The notes below the pieces were generated by a model. The model was not told the DNA's origin, searched no databases, and worked only from the letters and a program-made list of their open reading frames with translations. From CAYYNP01 sp964472545 (GTDB lineage: Bacteria > Planctomycetota > Planctomycetia > Pirellulales > Thermoguttaceae): 15,911 nt of DNA. The translations under genes were made by a program, and so were the position numbers. The stretch spans positions 1-15,911 of the forward strand of contig CAYYNP010000236.1 in assembly GCA_964472545.1 (NCBI GenBank), in the 5' to 3' direction. Within the stretch, counting starts at the first letter, position 1, and every line of letters begins with the position of its first letter. Below, piece by piece: positions 1 through 8,400 of this stretch.

Positions 1-70
1 GGGGGGTGGGGGGGGCGGGGTTTTGTGTGTGGGGTGGCGGGGTGGGGGTGGGGGGGGGGGGGTGGTGTGT
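1..70. repeat. G/T-rich low-complexity tract at window edge
   Basis: The sequence is almost only G with scattered T and C, including runs of 6, 8 and 4 G in the first 20 bases and a run of 13 G at 50-62. Four or more closely spaced G-tracts could fold as a G-quadruplex on this strand. The position at the extreme edge also fits a degraded contig end or homopolymer error. The reading frames crossing it are glycine/valine strings and I do not consider them genes. Confidence 0.75.
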
Positions 71-91
71 TGGGTGTTGGGAGTTGGGAGT
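71..91. repeat. Heptamer tandem repeat, TGGG(A/T)GT x3
   Basis: Three head-to-tail 7-base units occur here: TGGGTGT, TGGGAGT, TGGGAGT. The array runs straight on from the G-rich tract, which may be a decayed part of the same array. It is non-coding. The period is the same as in two other intergenic tracts of this window (140-188 and 15746-15773). Confidence 0.6.
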
Positions 92-139
92 GACGCGCTA
101 TTCGGACAGTTCCGCCGTGTTTGCGCGAGACGCCTGCGC

Positions 140-188
140 TTCATCCTTCATCCTTCATCCTTCCTCCTTCCTCCTTCATCCTTCCTCC
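140..188. repeat. Heptamer tandem repeat, TTC(A/C)TCC x7
   Basis: Seven consecutive 7-base units alternate between TTCATCC and TTCCTCC. They are followed to about 205 by degenerate pyrimidine-rich copies. The complementary strand reads GGATGAA/GGAGGAA. The array lies about 110 bases upstream of the small gene at 316. Heptamer short tandem repeats of this style are known from filamentous cyanobacteria. Their presence here in a planctomycete-like genome is what the sequence shows; a role is unknown. Confidence 0.85.
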
Positions 189-315
189 CTTCCTCTCCTC
201 CCTTCAGCGGGTGCCGGCTGCCTCGCCGGATATCTTTCTTCTGCCGGTCGAACCCAACCCAAACCGCCGTGTCTTACGTAGACAGTGACAGGAGGCACGG
301 AAAGGGAGGACCAAG

Positions 316-531
316 ATGAGCAGCCAGAAAGAGAAGCTCGCCCAGGTCGTGCTAATGCCGCGTGGCCATTGGGACGTGCCCTTGCGGGTCGACGTGCGGC
401 GGTATCTGCAGTTCAGCGAGTCGCTCGACGAGCAACTGCAGGAGTTGGTCGGCAAGTACGCCATGAAGCCGGCCTTTGGCGCCGCCTTCGGCCTACTGCG
501 GGGAGCCACGCCGGACCGCCGGATCGGCTAA
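316..531 (+). CDS. Small hypothetical protein, 71 aa
   Basis: This short reading frame is supported mainly by its start. The sequence GGGAGGA at 304-310 places a consensus Shine-Dalgarno six bases before the ATG at 316, and a second AGGAGG lies at 290-295. The product begins MSSQKEKLAQVVLMPRGHWD. It is charged, has no signal peptide, membrane segment or cysteine, and its middle (about residues 33-48) looks helical and acidic. I do not recognise a family. It is convergent with the LRR gene (stop at 655), leaving 123 bases between the two stops with no clear terminator. Longer overlapping frames exist on both strands, but none has a comparable start signal. A spurious frame in GC-rich DNA remains possible. 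Confidence 0.55.
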   Translation: MSSQKEKLAQVVLMPRGHWDVPLRVDVRRYLQFSESLDEQLQELVGKYAMKPAFGAAFGLLRGATPDRRIG

Positions 532-654
532 TTGCGCGGCGCGCACCTACGTCGTCGCCACGGTTGCCGGCCGACTTGTCGTCGATCGGCAAAACGTCGG
601 ATAGCTCCGAACGTACAGACGTTGCAGCAAACGATCGTTGCCAGGGCGTAGTCT

Positions 655-3363
655 CTACTCGGTAATGTAGACTCGCTCCAACGCAAGCCGTTTCAGCAAG
701 TTCGTCAGGCCGCCGCGCGTAACCGCCGTCTCGCTGAGGTCCAGGCTCCACAGGGCTCGCATGTTCTCGAGGTGGACCATGCCGGCGTCGGTTGCTTTGG
801 TTCCTTGCAGGTCGAGTTCTGCGAGGTCGGTGAGCCCGGCCAGGTGGCCCAACCCTGTGTCGGTTACGTTGTCGTTCTCCAGCGACAGAACCTGAAGCTG
901 GGAAAGCCCGGCGAGATGACGCAATCCCGCGTCGGTGATCGGCGTATCGTCAAGCCGCAGCCGCCGGAGGCTTGTCAGCCGCCCCAGGTGGCTTATTGCC
1001 TCGTCGTCGAGCGGGCAGCCGCTGAGCGAGAGTTCTTCGAGTGCGCCCAAATACTCCAGACCGCTCCCGTCGACGTCGTTGCCGGAGAGTATCAACACGC
1101 GGAGATGGGCCAGATCTTGCAGGTGTTGCAGGCCTGCGTCGGTCACGTCGGTTCCGTGCAGGCGTAACTGCTCGAGCGTGGTTATCGAGGCCAGGTGGGC
1201 CAACGCCGCGTTCTCGATCGGCAAGCCGTCCAGGTTCAACTGCTTCAGGTTCGGCAGCCCGCGCAAGTGGACCAAGCCCTCGCCGGTCAGCGCCGCGTTG
1301 CCGCTGAGGTTGAGGTTCTGGAGATTCGGCAGCCGGCCGAGCGACTGCAAGCCGGCGGGGGTAACGGATGTACTGTTGAGGTGGATTTCGATCACGTTTG
1401 GGAAGAGCGCAACGTGCTCCAAAGTAGCGTCGGTGACACGCGCGCTGCGCAGCGAAAGGCGCGCCGTCTCTTCACCGGAGTCGTCGACCGCAACGTCCAG
1501 CTCTGCCAAGGCCGCAGACGCCCGGCGCCGCGCGCCTTGCATTTGGTCTACGGGACCATCCGGCTGTGGTTCGGCCGGTTCAAGGAATCGCACGGCCAAC
1601 GCGGGACGCCGGCCGCGGAGCCGGTCGACTGCCTCTTGTGTCACTCGGGTGTTGGAAAGGCCGACCTCTTGCAGCCCCTTCAAAGCGCTCAGCGCGGCGA
1701 GGCCCGCGTCGGTGACTGCCGTGCCGTCGAGCGCGAGCGAGCGAAGTTGCGGGAGGTTCGACAGCGACTGCAGCCCGCTATCGGTAACGTCGGTGAGGAT
1801 CAGACTCAACTCTTCCAGGCCTTCGAGTTCCCCAATGTGCGCCAGGCCCCGATCGGTAATCTGCGTGTCGTCGAGATAGAGCCGCTTGAGCCGGGCCGTC
1901 TTGGCCAGCGGCTCCAGATCGGCATCGTCAATCGGCATGAAGGCCAGATCGAGTTCCGCCAGGGCCGGAAACCGATCGAGCCGTCCCAGATCGGCGCCGC
2001 TAAGCGGCTCGCCAAAGCGGGGCAAGGCGATCACGTCGGCGTCGTTCGACGAGACTTCCTCCGGGCTCGTATCGCCCGCAACCGGCGGCATCAGCCGGAT
2101 CCGCACCAAGGGAATCCACAACCTGGCTGCGCCTCGCGGAGCATACCCGACGAAAGCCACGCCGCCCGGGGCCTCGGCGGGGACCTTGCACTCGAGGGTA
2201 TCTCCGGTACTCAACTGGAACCGTTCGGCATGCGGCGACAGCCGGAAGCGAAACGACTCGGCGCTGGACGAGAACGGTCGGTTCGCGTAACGCTTGCCAC
2301 TGCGCACGATCGCCGCCTGATCGTGTGGCGGGAAATAGGTGACTTCCACCGGATTCGTCCACGACTGCGTGCGTCCGAAAACGCGGACTTGCTCCCAATA
2401 CCCTTCCGCTTCCCAGGCCGAGGTGATCTCTGCGGGGCCAAAGCCGAAAGGGCATGCGATTGCCGCCCGGTACGGCTCGGTCAGGCTGCCCGCCAGCTTG
2501 CCGTCGATGACCTCCCACTGGCCGTCGAGGACCGTCCACGAGTCGAGCATATCGCGGGCCGTCAGGGTGATTCTCCCATCGCGATGGAGCCTCTTGCCCA
2601 GGTCCAATGCGCGTCGACAACGCTGCAATTCGCGGGCGGATATCTGCGGCGCGGCCGCCGCTGCCTCGATCAGAGCACTCGCCTCGTCGAATCGGGCGGC
2701 GGATAGGGCAATTCGGATCTGCGCCAACTGCTGCTTCGCCCCGCCGCCTGCCTGCGCGTGCAACAGGTCGTCGATGTGTCGTTTGCTGACGACGTCCAAG
2801 TGCAGGTGGTCGATCCAGTCCTCGGCCAGTCCCCGATACGCCTCGAAGGCCTCGGCGAAATGGCCGGCCCGGGCGCCCCAGACGGCGAGGAACTTGGCGG
2901 CCCGTTCCGGCCGGAAATCGCTCCGCTGGGCAAGTGCAACCTGGGCTTCCAGCGCCTTCCAGAACTCGGGCGATTCGATCACTGCGCGGTCGAACGCCCC
3001 GGTTTGCGGGCAACAGGCCGCTTCTGCAATGGCCTCGCGAAGCAACGCCGGAAGCTCGCGGTTACACGGCCCGCCGGGCAGATCGGCCGCCTCGGGGCCC
3101 ACGGCGAGCAGATCGAACGCGGTTCCCCGGCGGCGGAAGTAGTCCAGAACGGCCCGATAGGCGCCGAGCGTGCCGGGATGGACGGCCGTTGCGGCGTGGA
3201 GATGCGATTCGGCGTACTGTTTCGGCAGGTTCAGACCGTCGGCCACCGCGATCAGTTCAACGTGTGCCATCCAGTCGTGAGGATTAGACGCTACGGCCTC
3301 CTTCAGTTCCTGCTTGGCACGGAGCAACCCGGCCTCGAAGGCGCTGCGATTCGACTCGGACAT
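655..3363 (-). CDS. Leucine-rich-repeat protein with N-terminal helical and DUF1080-like regions, 902 aa
   Basis: The product is a predicted cytoplasmic or peripherally attached protein-interaction scaffold. No signal peptide or membrane segment is visible. Residues 1-270 are helical and resemble TPR-like packing. Residues 270-425 (DSWTVLDGQWEVIDGKLAGS onward) resemble the concanavalin-like DUF1080/3-keto-disaccharide-hydrolase fold common in planctomycetes, but no catalytic site can be confirmed. Two LRR arrays follow, at about 440-594 and 635-902, separated by a Pro/Gln/Ala-rich linker. The units are about 24 residues long with a core like LxxLxLxxTxVTDAGLxxL, the short bacterial 'TDAGL' type. 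The frame stays open up to 3465, but I chose ATG 3363 (MSESNRSAF) because CCGGAGACC directly precedes it. With this start the gene overlaps the 3' end of the upstream FGE-like gene by 61 bases, so translation is probably coupled. Function beyond binding is unknown. Confidence 0.88.
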   Translation of the reverse strand: MSESNRSAFEAGLLRAKQELKEAVASNPHDWMAHVELIAVADGLNLPKQYAESHLHAATAVHPGTLGAYRAVLDYFRRRGTAFDLLAVGPEAADLPGGPCNRELPALLREAIAEAACCPQTGAFDRAVIESPEFWKALEAQVALAQRSDFRPERAAKFLAVWGARAGHFAEAFEAYRGLAEDWIDHLHLDVVSKRHIDDLLHAQAGGGAKQQLAQIRIALSAARFDEASALIEAAAAAPQISARELQRCRRALDLGKRLHRDGRITLTARDMLDSWTVLDGQWEVIDGKLAGSLTEPYRAAIACPFGFGPAEITSAWEAEGYWEQVRVFGRTQSWTNPVEVTYFPPHDQAAIVRSGKRYANRPFSSSAESFRFRLSPHAERFQLSTGDTLECKVPAEAPGGVAFVGYAPRGAARLWIPLVRIRLMPPVAGDTSPEEVSSNDADVIALPRFGEPLSGADLGRLDRFPALAELDLAFMPIDDADLEPLAKTARLKRLYLDDTQITDRGLAHIGELEGLEELSLILTDVTDSGLQSLSNLPQLRSLALDGTAVTDAGLAALSALKGLQEVGLSNTRVTQEAVDRLRGRRPALAVRFLEPAEPQPDGPVDQMQGARRRASAALAELDVAVDDSGEETARLSLRSARVTDATLEHVALFPNVIEIHLNSTSVTPAGLQSLGRLPNLQNLNLSGNAALTGEGLVHLRGLPNLKQLNLDGLPIENAALAHLASITTLEQLRLHGTDVTDAGLQHLQDLAHLRVLILSGNDVDGSGLEYLGALEELSLSGCPLDDEAISHLGRLTSLRRLRLDDTPITDAGLRHLAGLSQLQVLSLENDNVTDTGLGHLAGLTDLAELDLQGTKATDAGMVHLENMRALWSLDLSETAVTRGGLTNLLKRLALERVYITE

Positions 3364-5198
3364 GGTCTCCGGTTCCCCGGCACCGGGGGGACCCGCTGCG
3401 CCCAGTCGAGCATCGTTCGCCCTCGCCCGAGTTGTCCGACGTAGCCCGGACGTTCGCGGCGCCAAACGTCCAGGACGTGTTCGACCAGCCGGTCCTCATC
3501 CGACGCAATCGCCGTCTCCGCCAGCAGTGGATACAGCGCGGAATCGTCGCGATGGGTCGGCACGAGCTGCAACAGCCGGTCGAATGCCTGCATCACGTCG
3601 CCCGCCGCGAGATGCTCCCTGACCGCGCTGAAGGAAGCGGAAGGCGGTTGAGCGGCGTTCCTGCCGCCGGCCGGCGGGACGGCGAGAGGATCTTGCGGCG
3701 CGGCAGAAACGCCAATGTACTGTTGCAAATCGTCGGCGATCAGCGACGCTACCCGGTCTTCGTCCCAGCCGGTCACAGTGTGGCGAAACGTCCGGTCGGG
3801 CGTTTGCGGGTCGCCTGCGAAGAAGTCTACGGAGAGAATCCACGGCTCCTGTCGGCTGCCGCGGCCGCGGCCGCGAACCGGATCGCGTCGAAGCCGAGGC
3901 AACGCATAGGCCGGCAAGTCGGCTGCGGCCGCCACGGCCGTGATTGCGTCTTGATCGAGCGTGCGATATTGAGGGAAGAAGTCGTCGGTTGTGAGCAATT
4001 CGTGCAATGCGGTAATCGGCATGGCGAGCTGCCTCTGCCGCGGGGAGGTTGCCGTATACGTTGCCGACGTCATCGCCGCGACGCTCATCGACACGCCCCC
4101 GGGCAGGACACGTTTCCGTGCGTCGACGACCGGCAAGACGAGCACACCGGAGGGCAACTCCGCCGCGGGCAGGCGAAACGCCTCGTCGACCGCTTCGATC
4201 ATCTTCCGGGCCGTGTCTCCCCGGAAGCGGGCCGACGCGGCGTGTTGTTCGACGTGCAGCGTACGCATGACGCGAAAGCCGTACCAGGGCGTCGTGGCCA
4301 CGGACTGCGTGCTCCGCCCCCACGGAGGATTGTCCGGCGCCTCGGGATCGCCGCCGCCGCGCAGCACTCGCTGCGGCCGGGCCGCCGTGTCCATGTCCGT
4401 GTCCATGTTTCTGCACCACTCCCAAACGTTGCTCCGCATATCGAAGAGTCCTCGAGGTCCGGCCTCGAGCGAACCGACCGGAAGGATCGGGCCACGATCC
4501 TCGGTGCGCGGAGTGGCCGGAGGCGGAAGCAGAGGCTTGGCATGCCTCGGAACGATCTCGAGCGTCGCAGCGTGCCACCACTCCTTCGCCGTCGGCAAGC
4601 GGTAGGTCTGCCGTTCCAGGGAGCTCAGCCGGCGGCAGAACCGCATCGCGGCTTCCCAAGTGACGTTGTGAACGGGCAAGTCGTCCCCTTGCACGGTAGA
4701 CGGGTTCTCGTCCATCACCGCCTCGTACTCCGCTTGCGTCACCTCGTAGACGCCCAAGTAGTAGGCCGCCCGCTCCAACTCCCACTCTCCTTGCCGCATC
4801 TCGATTCTTCCTTGGGCCGTGATGATCGGCGGGATCAGCGCCAATTCCATGCCGATCGAGTTCGTGGTTCGTTTGGGCGTACGCCGGTATTCCAGTCCGG
4901 CTTGCACGACTTCCCGCCTCACCGCGTCCCTCCTTGCCGCGGCGATTAGAGCGGCGCTGTCTTGCTTCGGGGCACCTTCCGCAGGGACGCCTTCTTCCGG
5001 CGCCGGCGGCCGATCGGCGTCTGGTTCCGGCAGCCGGCGGAGGTTGTCCCAGAACAGATAGAACACAAACCCAAACAGACCGACAACCAGCAGCCACTGG
5101 GCGGTCATCCACAGCCAGCGGCTTCGGCGGCGGGCCGTGCTGGAAGATTGCCCGAGGGGCACGGCCGAAGAATCTCGAACCTCTCGCTGTCGTCGCAT
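3303..5198 (-). CDS. Membrane-anchored FGE/sulfatase-modifying-factor-like protein, 631 aa
   Basis: The protein has an Arg-rich N-terminus, one membrane segment at about residues 30-50 (WMTAQWLLVVGLFGFVFYLF) and a Pro/Glu linker. An FGE-sulfatase (SUMF1-type) domain follows at about 113-312. Its hallmarks are TNSIGM, YYLGVYEVTQAEYEAVM, NPS, LPVHNVTWEAA, YRLPTAKEWW, GLFDMRSNVWEWC, RVLRGGG and YGFRVMR. The copper-binding cysteine pair of true formylglycine-generating enzymes, expected just before the GFR motif, is absent, so this is probably a non-catalytic binding domain. The last 300 residues are not confidently assigned. About 340-490 weakly recalls TolB/FlgO-like alpha/beta domains, then a helical TPR-like stretch follows. 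The start is ATG 5198, preceded by GGAGG at 8 bases; an in-frame TTG at 5213 lies inside that signal and is less likely. It is the first gene of an operon with the LRR gene. Confidence 0.85.
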   Translation of the reverse strand: MRRQREVRDSSAVPLGQSSSTARRRSRWLWMTAQWLLVVGLFGFVFYLFWDNLRRLPEPDADRPPAPEEGVPAEGAPKQDSAALIAAARRDAVRREVVQAGLEYRRTPKRTTNSIGMELALIPPIITAQGRIEMRQGEWELERAAYYLGVYEVTQAEYEAVMDENPSTVQGDDLPVHNVTWEAAMRFCRRLSSLERQTYRLPTAKEWWHAATLEIVPRHAKPLLPPPATPRTEDRGPILPVGSLEAGPRGLFDMRSNVWEWCRNMDTDMDTAARPQRVLRGGGDPEAPDNPPWGRSTQSVATTPWYGFRVMRTLHVEQHAASARFRGDTARKMIEAVDEAFRLPAAELPSGVLVLPVVDARKRVLPGGVSMSVAAMTSATYTATSPRQRQLAMPITALHELLTTDDFFPQYRTLDQDAITAVAAAADLPAYALPRLRRDPVRGRGRGSRQEPWILSVDFFAGDPQTPDRTFRHTVTGWDEDRVASLIADDLQQYIGVSAAPQDPLAVPPAGGRNAAQPPSASFSAVREHLAAGDVMQAFDRLLQLVPTHRDDSALYPLLAETAIASDEDRLVEHVLDVWRRERPGYVGQLGRGRTMLDWAQRVPPVPGNRRPCPSRIAAPSRPGCSVPSRN

Positions 5199-5236
5199 CC
5201 GTCCTACCTCCAATCGCGAGCAAACAGACAGGCCGC

Positions 5237-5265
5237 ATTCTATCGTGTTGCCGGCCGGCTCTCAA
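5237..5265 (-). promoter_or_regulatory. Sigma-70-type promoter for the FGE-like/LRR operon
   Basis: Read on the minus strand there is TTGAGA (5265-5260), a spacer of exactly 17 bases, and TAGAAT (5242-5237). Each hexamer has five of six consensus matches. Initiation about 7 bases on would leave a leader of roughly 30 bases that contains the GGAGG of the FGE-like gene. Spacing, hexamers and distance to the start codon all agree. The promoter is predicted, not measured. Confidence 0.6.
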
Positions 5266-5341
5266 GCGCAGATAGGCCGTGCGACCGGAATGGACTAGTA
5301 CCTCATTGCAGCCAATTCTGTCGGTTGGGTGGCTGGGGCAA

Positions 5342-5408
5342 AGCGCAGCGGTGCTCCAGTAGCCCGCAGCATTATCCGAGCGCTGACCACCTGGGGCACC
5401 GCTGCGCT
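5342..5408. repeat. REP-like palindromic element (18-base arms, 31-base loop)
   Basis: The left arm AGCGCAGCGGTGCTCCAG (5342-5359) and the right arm CTGGGGCACCGCTGCGCT (5391-5408) are inverted repeats matching at 17 of 18 positions. To the left, GGGTGGCTGGGGCA (5327-5340) looks like more of the same element. No matching sequence follows the right arm; instead the coding sequence of the FG-GAP gene starts immediately. The arm sequence resembles GC-rich intergenic repeats I associate with planctomycete genomes, but copy number cannot be judged from one window. No transposase is nearby. Confidence 0.65.
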
Positions 5409-8400
5409 CAGCAGAAGCTGGTCGCTTCCGACGGCGCCGCCGTCGACGCCTTCGGATACGCCGCAGCGATTCTCGGCGATACGGCCGTCGTGACGGCCCC
5501 TGGCATGATGGCGCGCAGGCCGACGTGGGAGCGGCGTACGTTTTTGAATACGACGGCGGCCGTTGGACCGAAGTGCAGAAACTGACCGCCTCCGACGCCG
5601 CCACGGGAACCGGGTTCGCCTCCGCGATCTCACTCAGCCGCGACGTGCTCGTGCTGGGAACTCCGGACGCCGGGAGGGGATCGGCCTACGTCTTTCGCCA
5701 CGACGGCAATCAATGGGTCGAAGAGCAGAAGCTGACCGCGTCCGACGCGGACTCCGACGGCCAGTTCGGCCACGCGGTCTGTCTCGAGGGCGAAACGGCC
5801 GTGGTAGCCCTAGAGCGGAACGTGGAAGACGGGCCTGGCCCGGCCGTCTACGTCTTCCGCTTCGACGGCGATCACTGGGCGGAGCAACAACGCCTCGCTG
5901 TCTCGCCGGCCCCGATCAGTCTCTCGCTCGGCAACGGCACCGTGATGGTCGGATGCCCGAACGAGAGTCTCCCGGATTCGCACACCGGCTCGGTCACCGT
6001 CTTCGAACCGCCAACGAAGGACCTGCTGCTGTACGCCGAGGCCGGCGACGAGTTGCATCTGGCCACAACCACCCCCGGCGACGGCCCCGGGCAGCCGGGC
6101 GACTCCCTGGACCCGGAGCTGATCCTCTGCGATCCGGCGGGCGATTGCGTTGCCCGCGACGACAACGGCGCGGCCGACGGCCGCAACGCTCTGTTGACGC
6201 TCGAATTCGACGATCTGGCCGAGGGGATCTACCGGCTGCGGCTGCACAGCGGCGACGGGCAGTTCGAGGGGCTGGCCGGCCACGACCTCGACGGCGAGTA
6301 CGGCCTGCCTTCCGGCGACGACACGGCCGGAGGCGATTTCGTCGTGCGTCTCGACGTGGTGCCTCCCGCCGCCGTCCAAACGCTGACGCTGACGCCCGTC
6401 GAGCCGGGCGCCGGGATGATCTGGCGAAGCGAATGGGTCGAAGGGCTGATTGCCGCACCGGGGATCGAAGACGCCTTCGCTGTCGATTTGCTCGCCGGAC
6501 AGACGGTTTCGGTCGTCGTCGAAACCGCCGAGACGTTGCAGGCAAGCGTGGAGTTGCTCGATCCGAGTGGCGCCTCGTTGGCCACGGCCGTGGCGAGTGA
6601 ACCGGGCGCGGATGTCTTGCTGCAGTCCGTCGCCACGGTAGCCCCGGGGACATACACCGTTCGTCTTGGCAATACCAACGGCACGGTCGGCAACGCAACG
6701 GCACGCGTCATCGTCAATGCCGCGGTCGAGGAAGAGTGGTACGGCGGGCCGTCAAACAACTATGAGGAGTTGGCCCAGAACCTTGACGACGGCTTCATCT
6801 CCTTGGGATGGGCATCGGCCGAGTGGGCAGCGGTTGCGGGGGAAGCAGAGGATAGACATCGGGATTGGTACAGTTTCAGCCTCGACGATGGTCAATCGGC
6901 GACCGTGATCGGGATGGCGATGAGCGAGGGGCATCCCAGATTGGACCTCTACGACGTCGGCGGTCAATGGCTGGCCGTCAGCGTTCCGGCAGACGACGAA
7001 GCGGGCGTGATCCCCAATTTCGTTGACCCGACGACCGACGGCGCCGCCGATCTCTACTTCATCAAGGTTTCCGGTTGGCCTGCGCGGGAGTACAGCCTGG
7101 CTGTCACCCGAGACGCCGATTTCGAGCGCGACCCCCCGATCGGTCCCGGCGAGCGACAGGACGTCACCCCGGCGCTCGGGGCCTTGGGGCACATGCAGTT
7201 CATGCAACACCAGAAGCTCGTGCTCGAGACCTTGTCCAGGGACGACGACTTCGGCCAGACGGTTGCGATCGACGGTGACCGGGCCGTGGTGGCCGCTCCC
7301 GGAGACGCCGCGGTGTATGCCTTTGATTTCGACGGCACCCGGTGGATCGAGCAACAGAGACTCACGCCCCCCGAAGGTTTGCCGGTCAGCCTCTCCGGAT
7401 ACTCCCTGTCGCTCACTGGCGATACGGTAGTCGTTGGGTCGGCCGCAGACGACGCTGCCGGCGCAGCCTATGTCTTCCGCCACGACGGCACTCGTTGGGT
7501 CGAAGAGCAGACGCTCACCGCGTCGGATACCGCGGAGTCCGACCGCTTCGGCCATGCGGTGTCGGTCTTTGGCGACGTCTGCGTCGTGGGGGCCGAGGAA
7601 CACGACGCGGGCGTAGAAGACGCCGGCGCGGCCTACGTCTTCCAGTACGATGGCACTGAGTGGGTCGAGCGCCAGAAGCTGCGCGGCGACGACGCGGCCG
7701 ACGATGAACAATTCGGCAGCGCCGTAGCCCTCGCCGACGGCGTGCTGGTGGTCGGGGCCGATCACGCCGAAGCGGGCGGCGCCGCCTATGTCTTCGGTCA
7801 CAACGGCAACGGCTGGACCCCGCAGCAGAAGCTCGCCGTTTCCGACGTGTCCGAGAGCGGGCTCTTCGGCGGCAGCCTGGCCGTCGAGGGAGATACGATG
7901 CTCGTCGGAGCGTACGCCGACAACCACTCGGCTCCCACGGCCGCCGGCTCGGCCTACGTCTTCCACTTCGACGGAGACCGGTGGATACCGCGGCAGAAGC
8001 TCATCGGCACCGACCGAGAAAGCTCGGACCTCTTCGGCCGTAGCATCTCGATCAGCGGCAATCGGGCGGTTGTGGGGGCCGAGAACAACAACGCACTGCG
8101 CGATGGCACGGGTGCGGCGTACGTCTACGCCTTTGACGGCACCCAGTGGACGCTCGAAGAAAAGCTGGCCGCTTCCGACGCGGCCGGCGGCGACCGCTTT
8201 GGGCACGGCGCTTGCCTCGACGGCCAAACGGTGATCGTCGGTGCCCACGGCGACGACGATCAAGGTTCGTCTTCCGGATCCGTTTATTTCTTCACGCCCG
8301 GCAAGGACGATTACGCCGTGGCCGTCGAACCGGGCGACGTGCTGCGGATCGGCACGTCTACGCCGCGCGAAGTACGGACTGCTTCGCACGAAACGTTCGA

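Noticed and set aside
564..592. Possible terminator hairpin between the convergent genes at 531 and 655
   Set aside because: The stem TTGCCG/CGGCAA is only 6 bases with a 17-base loop, and no T-tract follows on either strand.
1195..2706. 503-codon plus-strand frame over the LRR gene
   Set aside because: Its regular pattern is only the reverse complement of the leucine-rich repeats. There is no start signal and no known domain.
3364..3465. Extended LRR start at 3465
   Set aside because: The extra 34 residues are Arg/Ala/Gly-rich shadow sequence inside the FGE-like gene, and ATG 3363 has its own GGAG.
5505..5525. Tandem ATG codons at 5505-5510 or GTG at 5525 as the real start of the FG-GAP gene
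   Set aside because: The first ATG (5505) is in the frame that dies after the shift, and the second is in the same frame. GTG 5525 falls mid-strand of a propeller repeat, without a signal peptide or a convincing ribosome binding site.
3496..5604. 702-codon minus-strand frame and a 505-codon plus-strand frame (3432-4949) over the FGE-like gene
   Set aside because: Both are Arg/Ser/Ala-rich shadows. The FGE-like frame has clear family motifs, a membrane anchor, a ribosome binding site and a promoter.
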